A stretch of 64,000 nucleotides of DNA. It comes from Paraliobacillus sp. PM-2. Its GTDB lineage: Bacteria > Bacillota > Bacilli > Bacillales > Amphibacillaceae. Positions 40,174 to 53,495 of the stretch are shown here, piece by piece. The stretch is from assembly GCF_001368815.1 (NCBI RefSeq), contig NZ_CTEI01000001.1:1832335-1896334 (forward strand), read 5' to 3'. Within the stretch, counting starts at the first letter, position 1; every line of letters starts with the position of its first letter. A model generated the notes under the pieces. That model saw only the letters and a program-made list of their open reading frames with translations. It was not told where the DNA came from and searched no databases. The translations under genes were made by a program, and so were the position numbers.

Positions 40174-40371
40174 TTTCTCACGTCTTTCTTTAGACAGTTT
40201 ACATACGCTTTATATTCTACTGATTTCCATGGCAAAAATAAAGCGATAACTTATTATATTATTTGTGTTGTTTAAATTCTCATTAGCTTCTCACTAATGA
40301 TAGCAGATCTCCCCTATGTAATACAAAAATGAATCTTTGTAATAACAGAATCAATTATCACCATTTTATTA

Positions 40372-40405
40372 TAAAAAAGCTTGGACAATTGTCCAAGCTT
40401 TTATT
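40372..40405 (-). terminator. Rho-independent terminator after ctc
   Basis: Perfect 12-bp palindrome AAGCTTGGACAA/TTGTCCAAGCTT followed by T-rich sequence. Confidence 0.85.
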
Positions 40406-40409
40406 TATA

Positions 40410-41036
40410 TTATTCTTCATCATCTGTTTTTTCATTAATTACTTCTGGTTCTGCTTCTTCTTCTTCTGTTACTTCTTCTGCACTATCAGGAGCAGTTACC
40501 GTTACGATCGTTGTATTTTCATCTTCAAGGATCTCATAGTTTTTCCCTTCTTTTAAATCGGAAACCATAATACTATCTCCTATTTCTAATGAAGAGACAT
40601 CAATCGTTATTTCTTCAGGAATATCTGCGGGCTTTGCTCGAATTGCTAATTCATACAACGGTTGTTGTAGCACGCCACCTTCTTTGGCTCCTTGTGCGTC
40701 CCCTTCTAATCGGATAACAACCGACACATCCATTTCTTGAGACATATTAACAACATAAAAGTCCGCATGAACAAGCTCATCTCTTAATGGTTCAATTTGA
40801 TAGTCATGCAACATTACATCTACTGTTTCGCCTTCAACATCTAATGAGATAATTGCATTTTTTCCTTCGTCTCGGACTGTTTTTAATAATTCTACACTAT
40901 CAACTGAGACAGTATTTGATTTTTTGTCATTACCATACACCACTGCTGGTATGCGTCCCGATTGTCTAATTAGTTTCGTATTTGATTTTTTTAAATCTTC
41001 TCTTTTACTTGCTTTAAGTTTTACTGCCAAGTTCAT
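40410..41036 (-). CDS. ctc: Ribosomal protein bL25, general stress protein Ctc
   Basis: 208 residues: L25 5S-rRNA-binding domain (1-95) and a C-terminal CTC domain with a very acidic tail. In B. subtilis ctc is sigma-B controlled. The ATG at 41036 has GGAGG three bases away; a TTG immediately before it is an unlikely start. A candidate sigma-B promoter precedes it. Confidence 0.95.
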   Translation of the reverse strand: MNLAVKLKASKREDLKKSNTKLIRQSGRIPAVVYGNDKKSNTVSVDSVELLKTVRDEGKNAIISLDVEGETVDVMLHDYQIEPLRDELVHADFYVVNMSQEMDVSVVIRLEGDAQGAKEGGVLQQPLYELAIRAKPADIPEEITIDVSSLEIGDSIMVSDLKEGKNYEILEDENTTIVTVTAPDSAEEVTEEEEAEPEVINEKTDDEE

Positions 41037-41076
41037 CAACCTCCAATAAATTTAAAAACTAAATCTATTTAAGGTT

Positions 41077-41102
41077 ATTCCCTGTTACTTGCAAGATTAA
41101 AC
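41077..41102 (-). promoter_or_regulatory. Candidate sigma-B promoter of ctc
   Basis: On the minus strand GTTTAA and GGGAAT are 14 bp apart, agreeing with the sigma-B consensus (GTTTAA-N12-14-GGGWAT). Confidence 0.7.
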
Positions 41103-41114
41103 ATTTAAATTTAA

Positions 41115-42068
41115 TTAATCAAATAACACACTAACAGATTGCTGTTCATGGACACGAATAATTGCCTCACTGATTAGTGGAGCTACCGATAAAGTTCTAA
41201 CTTTTTCTGTTTGCTTTTCCTCAGGTAATGGAATAGTATTTGTAATTACTAGCTCTTTAATTGGCGAGTTACCGATTCTATCCATAGCTGGTCCGGATAG
41301 CACTGGATGCGTACAGCAAGCATATACTTCTTTTGCACCATTTTTAATTAGCGCATTAGCACCTAATGTAATGGTTCCTGCTGTATCAATAATATCGTCA
41401 ATTAAAATAGCTGTTTTTCCTTCTATATTCCCAACAATATTCATTACTTCAGCTACATTCGGGCGTGGACGGCGTTTATCAATAATTGCTATAGGTGCTT
41501 TTAGACGATCTGCCAACTGACGCGCTCTAGTTACGCCACCATGATCTGGTGAAACAACCACAACATCTTCCAAGCCTTTTTTATTCCAATAATCAGATAA
41601 AATTGGAACACCTACTAATTGGTCAACAGGGATATTAAAGAAACCTTGTATTTGTGGAGCATGTAAGTCTAACGAAATAACACGTGAAGCTCCAGCTACT
41701 TGTAATAAATCTGCTACTAATTTTGCAGTAATTGGTTCACGTGCGCGTGCTTTTCGATCTTGACGCGCATAACCATAGTAAGGCATAACAATATTAATGG
41801 TTTTAGCTGATGCTCGTTTTAGTGCATCAATCATAATTAATACTTCCATAATATGTTGATTTACTGGTACACAAGTAGATTGAACAACATACACATCACA
41901 ACCGCGTACACTTTCTTCGATATTAATTTGAATTTCTCCATCGCTAAAGGTCGTAACTGAACATTCTCCTAATGGAACACCTATCTGTTCTGCTATTTCC
42001 TCTGCTAAATGTGGATTAGAATTTAAAGTGAATACTTTCAAAGATGAATCTTGATATCCCGCTGACAT
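41115..42068 (-). CDS. prs: Ribose-phosphate pyrophosphokinase (PRPP synthetase)
   Basis: Makes PRPP from ribose 5-phosphate and ATP for nucleotide, His and Trp synthesis. 317 residues, with the PRPP-binding loop [13 protein letters not shown] (about 218) and the flexible loop RARARE motif ([11 protein letters not shown]). Starts 22 bp after glmU; the pair with glmU is conserved. Confidence 0.98.
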   Translation of the reverse strand: MSAGYQDSSLKVFTLNSNPHLAEEIAEQIGVPLGECSVTTFSDGEIQINIEESVRGCDVYVVQSTCVPVNQHIMEVLIMIDALKRASAKTINIVMPYYGYARQDRKARAREPITAKLVADLLQVAGASRVISLDLHAPQIQGFFNIPVDQLVGVPILSDYWNKKGLEDVVVVSPDHGGVTRARQLADRLKAPIAIIDKRRPRPNVAEVMNIVGNIEGKTAILIDDIIDTAGTITLGANALIKNGAKEVYACCTHPVLSGPAMDRIGNSPIKELVITNTIPLPEEKQTEKVRTLSVAPLISEAIIRVHEQQSVSVLFD

Positions 42069-42090
42069 TTCGTCAAACCTCCATTTTAAT

Positions 42091-43464
42091 CTATTTAAAT
42101 TTATTTAATCGTTTTACATATGCCTCTTTATTTACTTGTTTCGAACGAGCAATCGACAAAGCATCTGCAGGAACATCTTTATTAATAGTAGAGCCTGCAG
42201 CTACAAGCGCACCTTCCCCAATCGTTACTGGTGCAATTAAATTGGCATTACACCCAATAAAAGCATTATCTTCTATTTTAGTTAGATATTTGTTTTTTCC
42301 ATCATAATTAACAGTGATTGTTCCACAACCAACATTAACATCCTTACCTATTTCTGCATCACCAATGTAACTTAAATGGGAAACTTTACTCTTGTCATCA
42401 ATTTGTGCTTTTTTAACTTCTACAAAATTACCAATTTTTACTTCATCACCAATTGCTGTTTGCGGACGAATATGTGCAAAAGGGCCGATATTTACATGAT
42501 TACCAATTTCGCTATCTGTTGCAACACTTTGTTTTATAATTGTATTTTCACCAATTAAACAATTATTAACCTCTGAATGTGCACCTATTACAGTACCAGT
42601 ACGAATAGATGTTTCTCCTTTAATAACACAACCAGGCTCAATCACCACATCCGGGTCAATGACAACCTGTGGTTCGATATAAGTATAATCAGGATCAACA
42701 ATCGAAACACCATTTTTCATATGCTTCATATTAATACGATTTTTCATGATTTTTTCTGCTTTTGATAGTGCTACTCGATCATTAACACCTATGGTTTCAT
42801 CCGGATCTTTTGTCTTGTGCGCTGCTATTTTTTCATCTGCCTGTTTCAAAATCTCGATTACATCCGGAAGGTAATATTCTCCCTGTGCATTATCATTGGA
42901 CACTTTCTTTAAAGAATCAAATAGTAATTCATTATCAAAGCAATATGTACCTGTATTAATTTCATTTACTAAAAGCTGATCTTCTGTAGCATCTTTGTGC
43001 TCGACAATTTTTGCAACATTCCCATCACTATCTCGAATTACTCGTCCATATCCACTAGGGTCAGTAATGGTTGTAGTTAAAACGGTTGCTTTTGCTTCTG
43101 ATTGTACATGATGATCAAATAAAGCATTTAATGTTTCTGCCGTTAATAAAGGGGTATCACCACAAACCACCAACGTTACGCCTTGTTCATTCTCAATGAA
43201 TGGTGCTGCTTGTTCTACCGCATGTGCTGTTCCTAATTGTTCTTCTTGAAGAATAAATTCAGATAAATCATCTAACTGTTCTTTAACATGCTCTGCACCG
43301 TACCCTACGATTGTCATGACTCTAGTTAAATTTAAGGGTTGTAGTTGATCCATTACATGCTGAACCATAGGTCGACCCATCACGGGGTGTAAAACTTTAT
43401 AAATCTTTGACTTCATTCTTGTCCCTTGCCCTGCTGCGAGGACAATTGCGTATCGATTTTCCAT
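42091..43464 (-). CDS. glmU: Bifunctional UDP-GlcNAc pyrophosphorylase/GlcN-1-P acetyltransferase
   Basis: Makes UDP-GlcNAc for peptidoglycan and teichoic acids. 457 residues: uridylyltransferase domain ([11 protein letters not shown] at 8-18) and a left-handed beta-helix acetyltransferase C-terminal half. The long frame starts at 43557, but the ATG at 43464 has GGAGG eight bases before and begins [12 protein letters not shown]. Between spoVG and prs as in B. subtilis. Confidence 0.98.
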   Translation of the reverse strand: MENRYAIVLAAGQGTRMKSKIYKVLHPVMGRPMVQHVMDQLQPLNLTRVMTIVGYGAEHVKEQLDDLSEFILQEEQLGTAHAVEQAAPFIENEQGVTLVVCGDTPLLTAETLNALFDHHVQSEAKATVLTTTITDPSGYGRVIRDSDGNVAKIVEHKDATEDQLLVNEINTGTYCFDNELLFDSLKKVSNDNAQGEYYLPDVIEILKQADEKIAAHKTKDPDETIGVNDRVALSKAEKIMKNRINMKHMKNGVSIVDPDYTYIEPQVVIDPDVVIEPGCVIKGETSIRTGTVIGAHSEVNNCLIGENTIIKQSVATDSEIGNHVNIGPFAHIRPQTAIGDEVKIGNFVEVKKAQIDDKSKVSHLSYIGDAEIGKDVNVGCGTITVNYDGKNKYLTKIEDNAFIGCNANLIAPVTIGEGALVAAGSTINKDVPADALSIARSKQVNKEAYVKRLNKFK

Positions 43465-43744
43465 CAAGCTAGCCTCCATCTTCTTTTTTGTTAAGTGGAT
43501 CTTCAGCTCGTGCTGTTCCTTCAGCACAAAGAACGCTTCGGCAGCGATACATGACACGTAGAAAATGATCCTTTATTTTCAGATATCTACGTATTAAGAA
43601 TTACTTATTCATTTTTTAGAAACTACATTGCTTATTATAAACCGAAACTATACTATTTTATATACATTAACGAATATATCCTAATTACCTGTCTATTTCA
43701 ACAACAAAATACACGAAGATAAAGTACAGAAAATTCGCCAAAAA

Positions 43745-43773
43745 GAAAAAAGTCTAATCTGGTTGATTAGACT
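43745..43773 (-). terminator. Rho-independent terminator after spoVG
   Basis: Perfect stem AGTCTAATC/GATTAGACT with a five-base loop and T6; glmU therefore likely has its own promoter. Confidence 0.85.
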
Positions 43774-43793
43774 AAGATAGTAATTTATTAATC

Positions 43794-44084
43794 TTAAGAA
43801 GCTCCTGCTCCTTCATATTGCACTTCTACCTCTCCGACACGATGATATTCCTCTAATACTGCTTCTTGGATTTTAGTTCTTGTATTAGAGTTAATAGGAT
43901 GTGCTATATCTCGAAACTCTCCATCTGGCGTTCGTTTTGAAGGCATCGCAACAAACAACCCACTGTTTCCATCAATCACACGAATATCATGCACAACAAA
44001 TTCTTGATCTAATGTAATAGAAGCAATTGCTCGCATTCTCCCTTCGGTATTCACGCGGCGTAATCTCACGTCTGTTACTTCCAT
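43794..44084 (-). CDS. spoVG: SpoVG, site-specific RNA-binding regulator
   Basis: 96 residues, [17 protein letters not shown] onward, nearly identical to the B. subtilis protein. Represses asymmetric septation, and in other genera controls virulence and capsule. The frame opens at a GTG at 44096, but the ATG at 44084 has GGTGGTGA upstream. A sigma-H promoter precedes it. The ridA (yabJ) gene found beside it in B. subtilis is absent here. Confidence 0.97.
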   Translation of the reverse strand: MEVTDVRLRRVNTEGRMRAIASITLDQEFVVHDIRVIDGNSGLFVAMPSKRTPDGEFRDIAHPINSNTRTKIQEAVLEEYHRVGEVEVQYEGAGAS

Positions 44085-44120
44085 TATGTTCACCACCTTT
44101 TCCCATAGAACTTATTACCA

Positions 44121-44149
44121 TAATTCTACATAAGTATAGGATTTCCTGC
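44121..44149 (-). promoter_or_regulatory. Candidate sigma-H promoter of spoVG
   Basis: On the minus strand GCAGGAAAT and GTAGAATTA are 11 bp apart, matching the sigma-H consensus RNAGGAWWW-N11/12-RNNGAATWW at every position. spoVG is the classical sigma-H gene. Confidence 0.85.
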
Positions 44150-44305
44150 TTATTATGAAAAAAAATATAAATTAATTTTTCTATATTATTTTTATTCATA
44201 ATAAACAAAAGGGGGAACACCATTAGGGTGCTAGAAGTCACGCATAAGACAAGCTATTACCTGTTGGTAATCGTGCCATTTAAGCAACTTAAGACAAGAT
44301 ACTAT

Positions 44306-45127
44306 TTAATCAAGTTCATTAAAAAAATTACCTTTACGCACTTCAATTTGTTGATTACGAACATCAACATTTGATATTTTTACTAGCGAAGTATAATCCT
44401 CTACTACTCGCTCATCTTCTTCATCTTCAGCTTCGGCCAATACACCTATTCCAGCCACCTGAGCATCAAATTCTTTTAATAGACTTTTCATTCCGTCAAT
44501 TGTACCGCCTGCTTTCATGAAATCATCAACGATACACACCTTAGCTCCTTGCTTGAGGCTTCTCTTTGTTAAGACCATGGTTTGTATTTTTCGAGAGGAG
44601 CCAGACACGTAATTAATACTCACTGTTGATCCTTCCGTTATTTTAGGATCACGTCTGACGATAACAACTGGAACATTTAAAAAGGAAGCCACCGCATAGG
44701 CTAATGGTATCCCTTTTGTTGCAACAGTTACAACTGCTTCAATATCAAGTGGTGCAAATTTAGTAGCAAACAAACGACCAATTAATCGAATCGTTTCAGG
44801 CTCTCCTAAAATATCACTCATAAATAAATAGCCACCTGGTAACAATCGATTCGGATCTTCCAATCGATGACATAAAGTATTAATAAATGATTCACTGTTT
44901 TCCTTGCCATAATGCGGAATATAACGCACACCACCAGCAGCTCCAGAAACAGACTCTAGATAACCAATACCCTCTTGTTGTAACATGTTATTCATTATCG
45001 TTAAATCTTCACTAACGGAAGACTTAGCTGCTTGATACTTTTCTGCAAAGAATGGCAAAGATATTAATTGTAGGGGATGTTCTAATACATAGTGTGTCAT
45101 CCCAATTAAACGATCACTTCTTTTCAT
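44306..45127 (-). CDS. purR: Purine operon repressor PurR
   Basis: 273 residues: N-terminal winged helix (1-74) and a PRPP-sensing phosphoribosyltransferase-like domain with VCIVDDFMKAGGT (about 204). Represses purine synthesis genes; PRPP relieves it. The ATG at 45127 has GAGGTG upstream; a GTG six bases earlier is inside that site. In B. subtilis ispE lies before purR and ridA after it; here both are missing. Confidence 0.96.
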   Translation of the reverse strand: MKRSDRLIGMTHYVLEHPLQLISLPFFAEKYQAAKSSVSEDLTIMNNMLQQEGIGYLESVSGAAGGVRYIPHYGKENSESFINTLCHRLEDPNRLLPGGYLFMSDILGEPETIRLIGRLFATKFAPLDIEAVVTVATKGIPLAYAVASFLNVPVVIVRRDPKITEGSTVSINYVSGSSRKIQTMVLTKRSLKQGAKVCIVDDFMKAGGTIDGMKSLLKEFDAQVAGIGVLAEAEDEEDERVVEDYTSLVKISNVDVRNQQIEVRKGNFFNELD

Positions 45128-45408
45128 ATACACACCTCAAAAGCCGAATATTTTAAAACGAATATACCATTTTATACGGTTTCGATCAAGTTTTGGGAAT
45201 AACTAATCACTCTAACTCGCATACTTTATCACATAAGCATCATTTAAAACGGGTAGAGTCAATTCCACTCATCAAAACGGCATATATTTTTAAATAAATC
45301 GCCTTTACTTTTTATTTCAGGGACATATATTCCCAACCTATATTACACTTCATCTTTTATCTATTCCTAATCATACCATAGCATAGAGAAAAAAAGGAGA
45401 CAAACCCT
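45128..45408. other. Gene-free stretch between purR and sspF
   Basis: 281 bp, AT-rich, the place where ispE would be in B. subtilis. No reading frame or residue of IspE is found. The part near 45128 holds the purR promoter region; no clear regulatory motif. Confidence 0.6.
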
Positions 45409-45591
45409 TTATTCGGATTTGTCTCTTACTAATTGTTGTTCAGCCATTTCCACAGCGCGCTTTACCATATTTCCAGCATCTCGTGCCTTAATACCGCCCC
45501 AACCTTCTTTTTGAACGGTGTCGTAAAAACCTAATTCTTTTGCAATCTCTTCTTTCAATCGTTCGGACATAATGCCACGACGTCTACTCAT
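45409..45591 (-). CDS. sspF: Minor alpha/beta-type small acid-soluble spore protein SspF
   Basis: 60-residue DNA-binding spore protein, with the conserved block [12 protein letters not shown] and [13 protein letters not shown]. Binds forespore DNA. ATG at 45591 with AAAGGAG about 11 bases upstream. Follows veg as in B. subtilis. A sigma-G -10 (CATACTA) lies upstream. Confidence 0.95.
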   Translation of the reverse strand: MSRRRGIMSERLKEEIAKELGFYDTVQKEGWGGIKARDAGNMVKRAVEMAEQQLVRDKSE

Positions 45592-45633
45592 ATGAGAGAC
45601 CGCTCCTTTCTTTAATCAATAGGCCGACAAAGC

Positions 45634-45663
45634 TAGTATGCGTAAAAAGCTCAATTATATAAC
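45634..45663 (-). promoter_or_regulatory. Candidate sigma-G promoter of sspF
   Basis: Minus-strand CATACTA (45634-45640) is a perfect sigma-G -10; the -35 at 17 bp (GTTATA) matches TGAATA weakly. Confidence 0.55.
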
Positions 45664-45750
45664 TTATATCATTTAGTAAGTATAGTAATACGATCATTAT
45701 TTTCACAACGCTTGGGCTTTATTCCAAGACATCACCTTAAAAGACAAAAC

Positions 45751-45777
45751 AAAAAGCAGCAAACTTTGTTTACTGCT
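45751..45777 (-). terminator. Rho-independent terminator overlapping the veg stop
   Basis: Minus-strand stem AGCAGTAAAC/GTTTGCTGCT with a three-base loop and T5; the stem includes the veg stop codon. Confidence 0.85.
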
Positions 45778-46036
45778 CCCCAACCGCTACTACACTTCTG
45801 TCTTCGATGAAGTTTAACTCTACTGTTTCTGTCAAAATATCAGCATAACTGTACGAAACACGCTCAAACGCATTCTCTTCTTGATCAAGTGCCACAATAA
45901 ACACCGCTGGATACGTCTCAGCCAACGTTCCATACCGTTCCACTGTCTTCCTTCTTCCACCATTGGCAGTTAATTTCAAACGTTTTCCAATTTGGCAATC
46001 CAGACCTCGTTTAATTTCGACTAATGTTTTGGCCAA
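45770..46036 (-). CDS. veg: Veg protein
   Basis: 88 residues ([19 protein letters not shown] and [13 protein letters not shown]), KOW-like fold. B. subtilis Veg stimulates biofilm formation by inhibiting SinR. The frame opens much earlier, but the TTG at 46036, just after GAGGTGGAG, agrees with the B. subtilis start MAKTL. Two strong sigma-A promoters precede it, as in B. subtilis. Confidence 0.93.
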   Translation of the reverse strand: MAKTLVEIKRGLDCQIGKRLKLTANGGRRKTVERYGTLAETYPAVFIVALDQEENAFERVSYSYADILTETVELNFIEDRSVVAVGEQ

Positions 46037-46058
46037 TATACTCCACCTCACTGAATTA

Positions 46059-46128
46059 AGTATAACACAAGCTTGTATTACAGTCAATAAAATATTACAT
46101 TATAACAAGTTATTGTTTTACTTGTCAA
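46059..46128 (-). promoter_or_regulatory. Two tandem strong sigma-A promoters of veg
   Basis: Minus strand: proximal TTGACT-N17-TATACT (46082-46087 and 46059-46064) and distal TTGACA-N18-TATAAT (46123-46128 and 46099-46104). B. subtilis veg is known for strong tandem promoters. Confidence 0.8.
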
Positions 46129-46216
46129 CTAAATATTTTGTGACTTTTCCATTACTTATTAGGGTTTCACAAAAATGTAAAATTATGTACAAAAAAAGAA
46201 GGTAACTATTTACCTT

Positions 46217-47083
46217 CTAATTTAACTCTTCTTCGACATATGGCATTCCCGTACGGAGCAGCCCTTTTGTTTCAATACCACCTAAACCTTTTTCTCCTGT
46301 TAATGTATTTCTCAGCGCATCATATACACTAACCTTTTCCATAAACGAGGTATACGCAACTTTTGCAGCAATATAAACAGGATCTAAGGCATGAATGTTA
46401 ATCCTAGACGGTGAGCTTGCAAAATTAGCACCTGCTCTAATTAACGATTCAAAATGAGATTGACAAGCTCCAGCAAAAATCACTAATTGATCAACATTAG
46501 GTACAATACTTCTTGCTTCTCTCACCGTATCAACAAAATACTTGGAATGACGATATGCCCGCAAATCAGTCTTTTCCCCTTTGTTACGCAAAAATGCATC
46601 ATGGCCAGTAATTACAATTATATCTGGCTGAATTTTTGTAACTAATCGACCGATTTCCTCTGGCATTTCTTTTTCATCACAATAAAGGCCATGTACTTGC
46701 AAGCCAACTCGTTGATATAGCTCAATACATTTTTTCAAATATAAGCGATCTCCATCCAAGTGCAGTACGCGTGCTGGTACCTGAAAATAATTTGCATCTT
46801 GATGATACCCAGCAGTTGACTCATAATGTCGCTTTTCCTTCATTAATTGGTAGTCCTGGCGAAACAGCCGAAAAGAGTAATCTTCTTTTTCCTTCTCTTG
46901 TTTTTTCCAATCTTGTATTTCTCGTTTATGAACTTTTCTTAAATCAGTTATATCAGCATCTGCTTCTAAACGGATATCTTCCCCATGAAGGATAGCCACA
47001 TTATTGTTTATCGTATTAATTCGAAAAAGAATATCATTTTTATATGAATCCCTAGTAACTACATCACCAGTAACAAAAGACAT
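46217..47083 (-). CDS. yabG: Sporulation-specific protease YabG
   Basis: 288 residues of the peptidase C57 family. In B. subtilis it cleaves spore coat proteins. Conserved CDEKE (about 120) and ITGHDAFLRN, FAGACQSHFESLI contain the probable catalytic Cys. ATG at 47083 with GAGGTGG upstream. Between veg and ksgA as in B. subtilis, where it is sigma-K dependent; no promoter was convincingly identified. Confidence 0.93.
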   Translation of the reverse strand: MSFVTGDVVTRDSYKNDILFRINTINNNVAILHGEDIRLEADADITDLRKVHKREIQDWKKQEKEKEDYSFRLFRQDYQLMKEKRHYESTAGYHQDANYFQVPARVLHLDGDRLYLKKCIELYQRVGLQVHGLYCDEKEMPEEIGRLVTKIQPDIIVITGHDAFLRNKGEKTDLRAYRHSKYFVDTVREARSIVPNVDQLVIFAGACQSHFESLIRAGANFASSPSRINIHALDPVYIAAKVAYTSFMEKVSVYDALRNTLTGEKGLGGIETKGLLRTGMPYVEEELN

Positions 47084-47153
47084 GGTTCAACCACCTCATA
47101 TTCACGATAGACGTTTTACCATAGATTATGGTCAATTAGGTGAATATGTGCGT

Positions 47154-48579
<1,426 letters not shown>

Positions 48580-48743
48580 GTGATATTCTCCCATTCATTA
48601 ATCTTTCTACATTATAGAATTCGACATACAACTTAAGCAAGTACCCTTGGATGAAAACGTGAAATTATTATTTAAGCCATAGAACGTGAGGCATAAGGGG
48701 ATCTACGACACCACCTTTTAACTCGCATGCATAGTTATTATTA

Positions 48744-48773
48744 TAAAAGGGATTGTCACAATGACAATCCCTT
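48744..48773 (-). terminator. Rho-independent terminator after yabE
   Basis: Perfect 12-bp stem AAGGGATTGTCA/TGACAATCCCTT with a three-base loop and T4. Confidence 0.9.
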
Positions 48774-48800
48774 CTAGAGCCTTTTTAAGTTATACCATAA

Positions 48801-50000
48801 CTACTCAAGTATTTCTACTTTTACTCTTTTCCACCCATAACGCATGGCTGCAGCTAATGATGGCAGATGAACATCAATTCGATTCCCTTTGATATTACCC
48901 CCTGTATCTCTGGCTACTGCATAGCCATAGCCTTCTACATACACTTTTGTTCCTAACGGAATAACATTAGGATCAACAGCAATCACTCCATTTGGGTTTT
49001 CCTTCAAGTTGTAGCCGGTTGCCGTTCTACCAGATCCGCTACAAGTTCTGCAATCCCAATTATATGCCGTTGCATGCATATATAATGTTTTTTTCGTTTT
49101 GCTATCTCCACGAGATACTGTGTTTGTTGCAGTATTTTGAATCACTTTTGTTCCAACTGCAACTACTCGATCTTTACTTTCCTTTTTTACATTTTCAGAA
49201 ATTAACTCTCTATCAACTTCTTCTCCGTTTTCAAGCGTAACTTCATATTCTTTTTCAATTAAACCTTTTTCACCAGACTTAACTACTTGTTCTGTCCCTT
49301 TTTTTAATGATTGATCATTTTTCTTCACCGTAGCATAATCCGTCTTTTCTTCTACTACTTCGGTTACTTTCTCTACACGGGTAATTGTTACAGTCATTTC
49401 GTCTGTAACGCGTTCTGTTTCTTTTGGTTCTATTCGATCAAGTTCATTTAATGTAATGGATTGACTAGAGAGTAGGTCTTCAACAGTGGCTGTTGTAGTC
49501 CAAACTTCTTTTTCCTCTCCACCATCATTAAGCGTAACCTTACTCGCTTTTTCTAACGTAATATCCAACCCATCTTCAATGGTTTTAGAAGCGTCAACAG
49601 ATAACTCATCATGCTTCTCAACCGTAATGTTCTCATCTTTTAAGAAAGTTGCTACTGTATCTTCTGTTGTATAATATGTGGTTGCATCTCCATCAACAGT
49701 TAACACAATTTCCTTTGCTTTTTCATATACTATTTCCATATCATTTGTTATAAGTTCTGTTGTTTTATGTGAAAGTGCATCATGTTCTCCGACGTTTATT
49801 TCAAGTTCTTGCATTAAATCTGCAACTGTTTCAGCATGTGTATTCACTGTTTGTTTCTCACCATTTGCAGTCACTTCGACTGCTGATTCAGTAGCCTCAA
49901 ATGTAACATAAGCTACGAACGCAAATAACATCATAACTGAAACAACAGGTATCACCAACTTTTTATTCAGTGTTGGCAATAGCTTGGAAAGATTCTTCAT
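48801..50000 (-). CDS. yabE: Cell-wall hydrolase-like protein YabE (G5 and 3D domains)
   Basis: 399 residues. An N-terminal membrane anchor (about 14-35), three DUF348 repeats (about 38-215), a G5 domain (about 215-290) and a C-terminal 3D domain with the three Asp (ATAYNW, VAVDPNVIPLGT, RDTGGNIKG, IDVH). Related to the resuscitation-promoting/lytic transglycosylase-like proteins of B. subtilis (YabE, YocH). It has a strong promoter within a palindrome. Confidence 0.9.
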   Translation of the reverse strand: MKNLSKLLPTLNKKLVIPVVSVMMLFAFVAYVTFEATESAVEVTANGEKQTVNTHAETVADLMQELEINVGEHDALSHKTTELITNDMEIVYEKAKEIVLTVDGDATTYYTTEDTVATFLKDENITVEKHDELSVDASKTIEDGLDITLEKASKVTLNDGGEEKEVWTTTATVEDLLSSQSITLNELDRIEPKETERVTDEMTVTITRVEKVTEVVEEKTDYATVKKNDQSLKKGTEQVVKSGEKGLIEKEYEVTLENGEEVDRELISENVKKESKDRVVAVGTKVIQNTATNTVSRGDSKTKKTLYMHATAYNWDCRTCSGSGRTATGYNLKENPNGVIAVDPNVIPLGTKVYVEGYGYAVARDTGGNIKGNRIDVHLPSLAAAMRYGWKRVKVEILE

Positions 50001-50024
50001 CCTCTTTTGCCTCCTTTATACCCG

Positions 50025-50060
50025 CCGTTGTATTATATATACAATACAACGGTGTGTCAA
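50025..50060 (-). promoter_or_regulatory. yabE promoter inside a palindrome
   Basis: Minus strand: TTGACA (50055-50060), 17 bp, TATAAT (50032-50037), ideal sigma-A. A palindrome CCGTTGTATT-N8-AATACAACGG (50025-50052) covers the -10 and spacer. It lies mostly before the expected start of transcription, so it looks like an operator. Confidence 0.75.
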
Positions 50061-50214
50061 ACAGGTAAAAGGAGCATTGTAATAGTATAAAAGGCTTATA
50101 CACCAAGGCTTATATGATGAAAACTTCTAATTATTTCATCTTTATTAAAAAAAGATTACATCAAGTTTAATTCGTAACATTTCCGTAAAATAAGCATATG
50201 GTTCTGATATTTTA

Positions 50215-50979
50215 TCATAATCGAAATAAACGATCGGCATTTTTCTTTGTGGCCTGTTCTACTTCTTCCACAGAAATACCACGTAATGTAGCAATTTGTT
50301 GTGCAACCAAAGCAACATAAGCTGGTTCATTCCTCTTCCCTCGATTAGGATGAGGAGCCAGAAACGGACAATCTGTTTCAATTAATAGCCTATCTATCGG
50401 AACCATCTTTGCGACTTCTTTCGGAAGTTTCGCATTTTTAAACGTCACTGGTCCACCTAGCGAAATATAGAAGTTCATATCAAGACAGGTTGGCACATAT
50501 GTAGGATCATCATTGTAACAATGCATAATTCCGCCCACTTCATTTGCTTTTTCTTGTTGTAAAATTGTAATAATATCCTCCGTTGCTTCGCGATTATGGA
50601 TGATAATCGGCATATTGACTTTACGGGCTAAGCGTATCTGCTTTCGAAACACTTCTTTTTGAACGTCATGAGGAGATTTATCCCAATGATAATCTAAACC
50701 CATTTCTCCTAAAGCTACCACTTTGGGATGCTCGACTAACTCTTCCAACCATTGTAGTTCTTTATCTGTGAAATCAATAGCGTCTACCGGGTGCCATCCT
50801 ACTGCAGCATAAAAGTGTTCATAGGTTTCAGCCAGTTCAATTGCCTTTGGAATCGTCTCGTGATCAAATCCAACAATCACCATATTGCTTACACCTGCTT
50901 CTTTCGCCCGTTGTATGACTTCCTCTCGATCTTGATCAAATTGCTCCACATTTAAATGCACATGTGTATCAAATAACAT
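50215..50979 (-). CDS. tatD: TatD-family metal-dependent deoxyribonuclease
   Basis: TIM-barrel hydrolase, 254 residues. Metal ligands: DTHVHL at the start, GEMGLDYH (about 92), IHNRE (about 127), HCYND (about 152) and ETDCPFL (about 203). The ATG at 50979 has AGGAGG six bases before; the longer frame from 51021 is not needed. B. subtilis name yabD. Confidence 0.94.
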   Translation of the reverse strand: MLFDTHVHLNVEQFDQDREEVIQRAKEAGVSNMVIVGFDHETIPKAIELAETYEHFYAAVGWHPVDAIDFTDKELQWLEELVEHPKVVALGEMGLDYHWDKSPHDVQKEVFRKQIRLARKVNMPIIIHNREATEDIITILQQEKANEVGGIMHCYNDDPTYVPTCLDMNFYISLGGPVTFKNAKLPKEVAKMVPIDRLLIETDCPFLAPHPNRGKRNEPAYVALVAQQIATLRGISVEEVEQATKKNADRLFRL

Positions 50980-51003
50980 GATTATCCTCCTACTAATTGT
51001 TAA

Positions 51004-51038
51004 AAGGAAAACGCCCATCAATTCACATCGATAAGCGC
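51004..51038 (-). terminator. Probable terminator after metS
   Basis: Minus-strand stem CGCTTATC/GATGGGCG (two G-T pairs), ten-base loop, then TTTTCCTTTT. Confidence 0.6.
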
Positions 51039-51049
51039 CCCTCTCCTCA

Positions 51050-53495
<2,446 letters not shown>

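Noticed and set aside
40372-40405. Perfect palindrome after ctc as an operator
   Set aside because: A T-run follows it directly after the ctc stop; it is a terminator.
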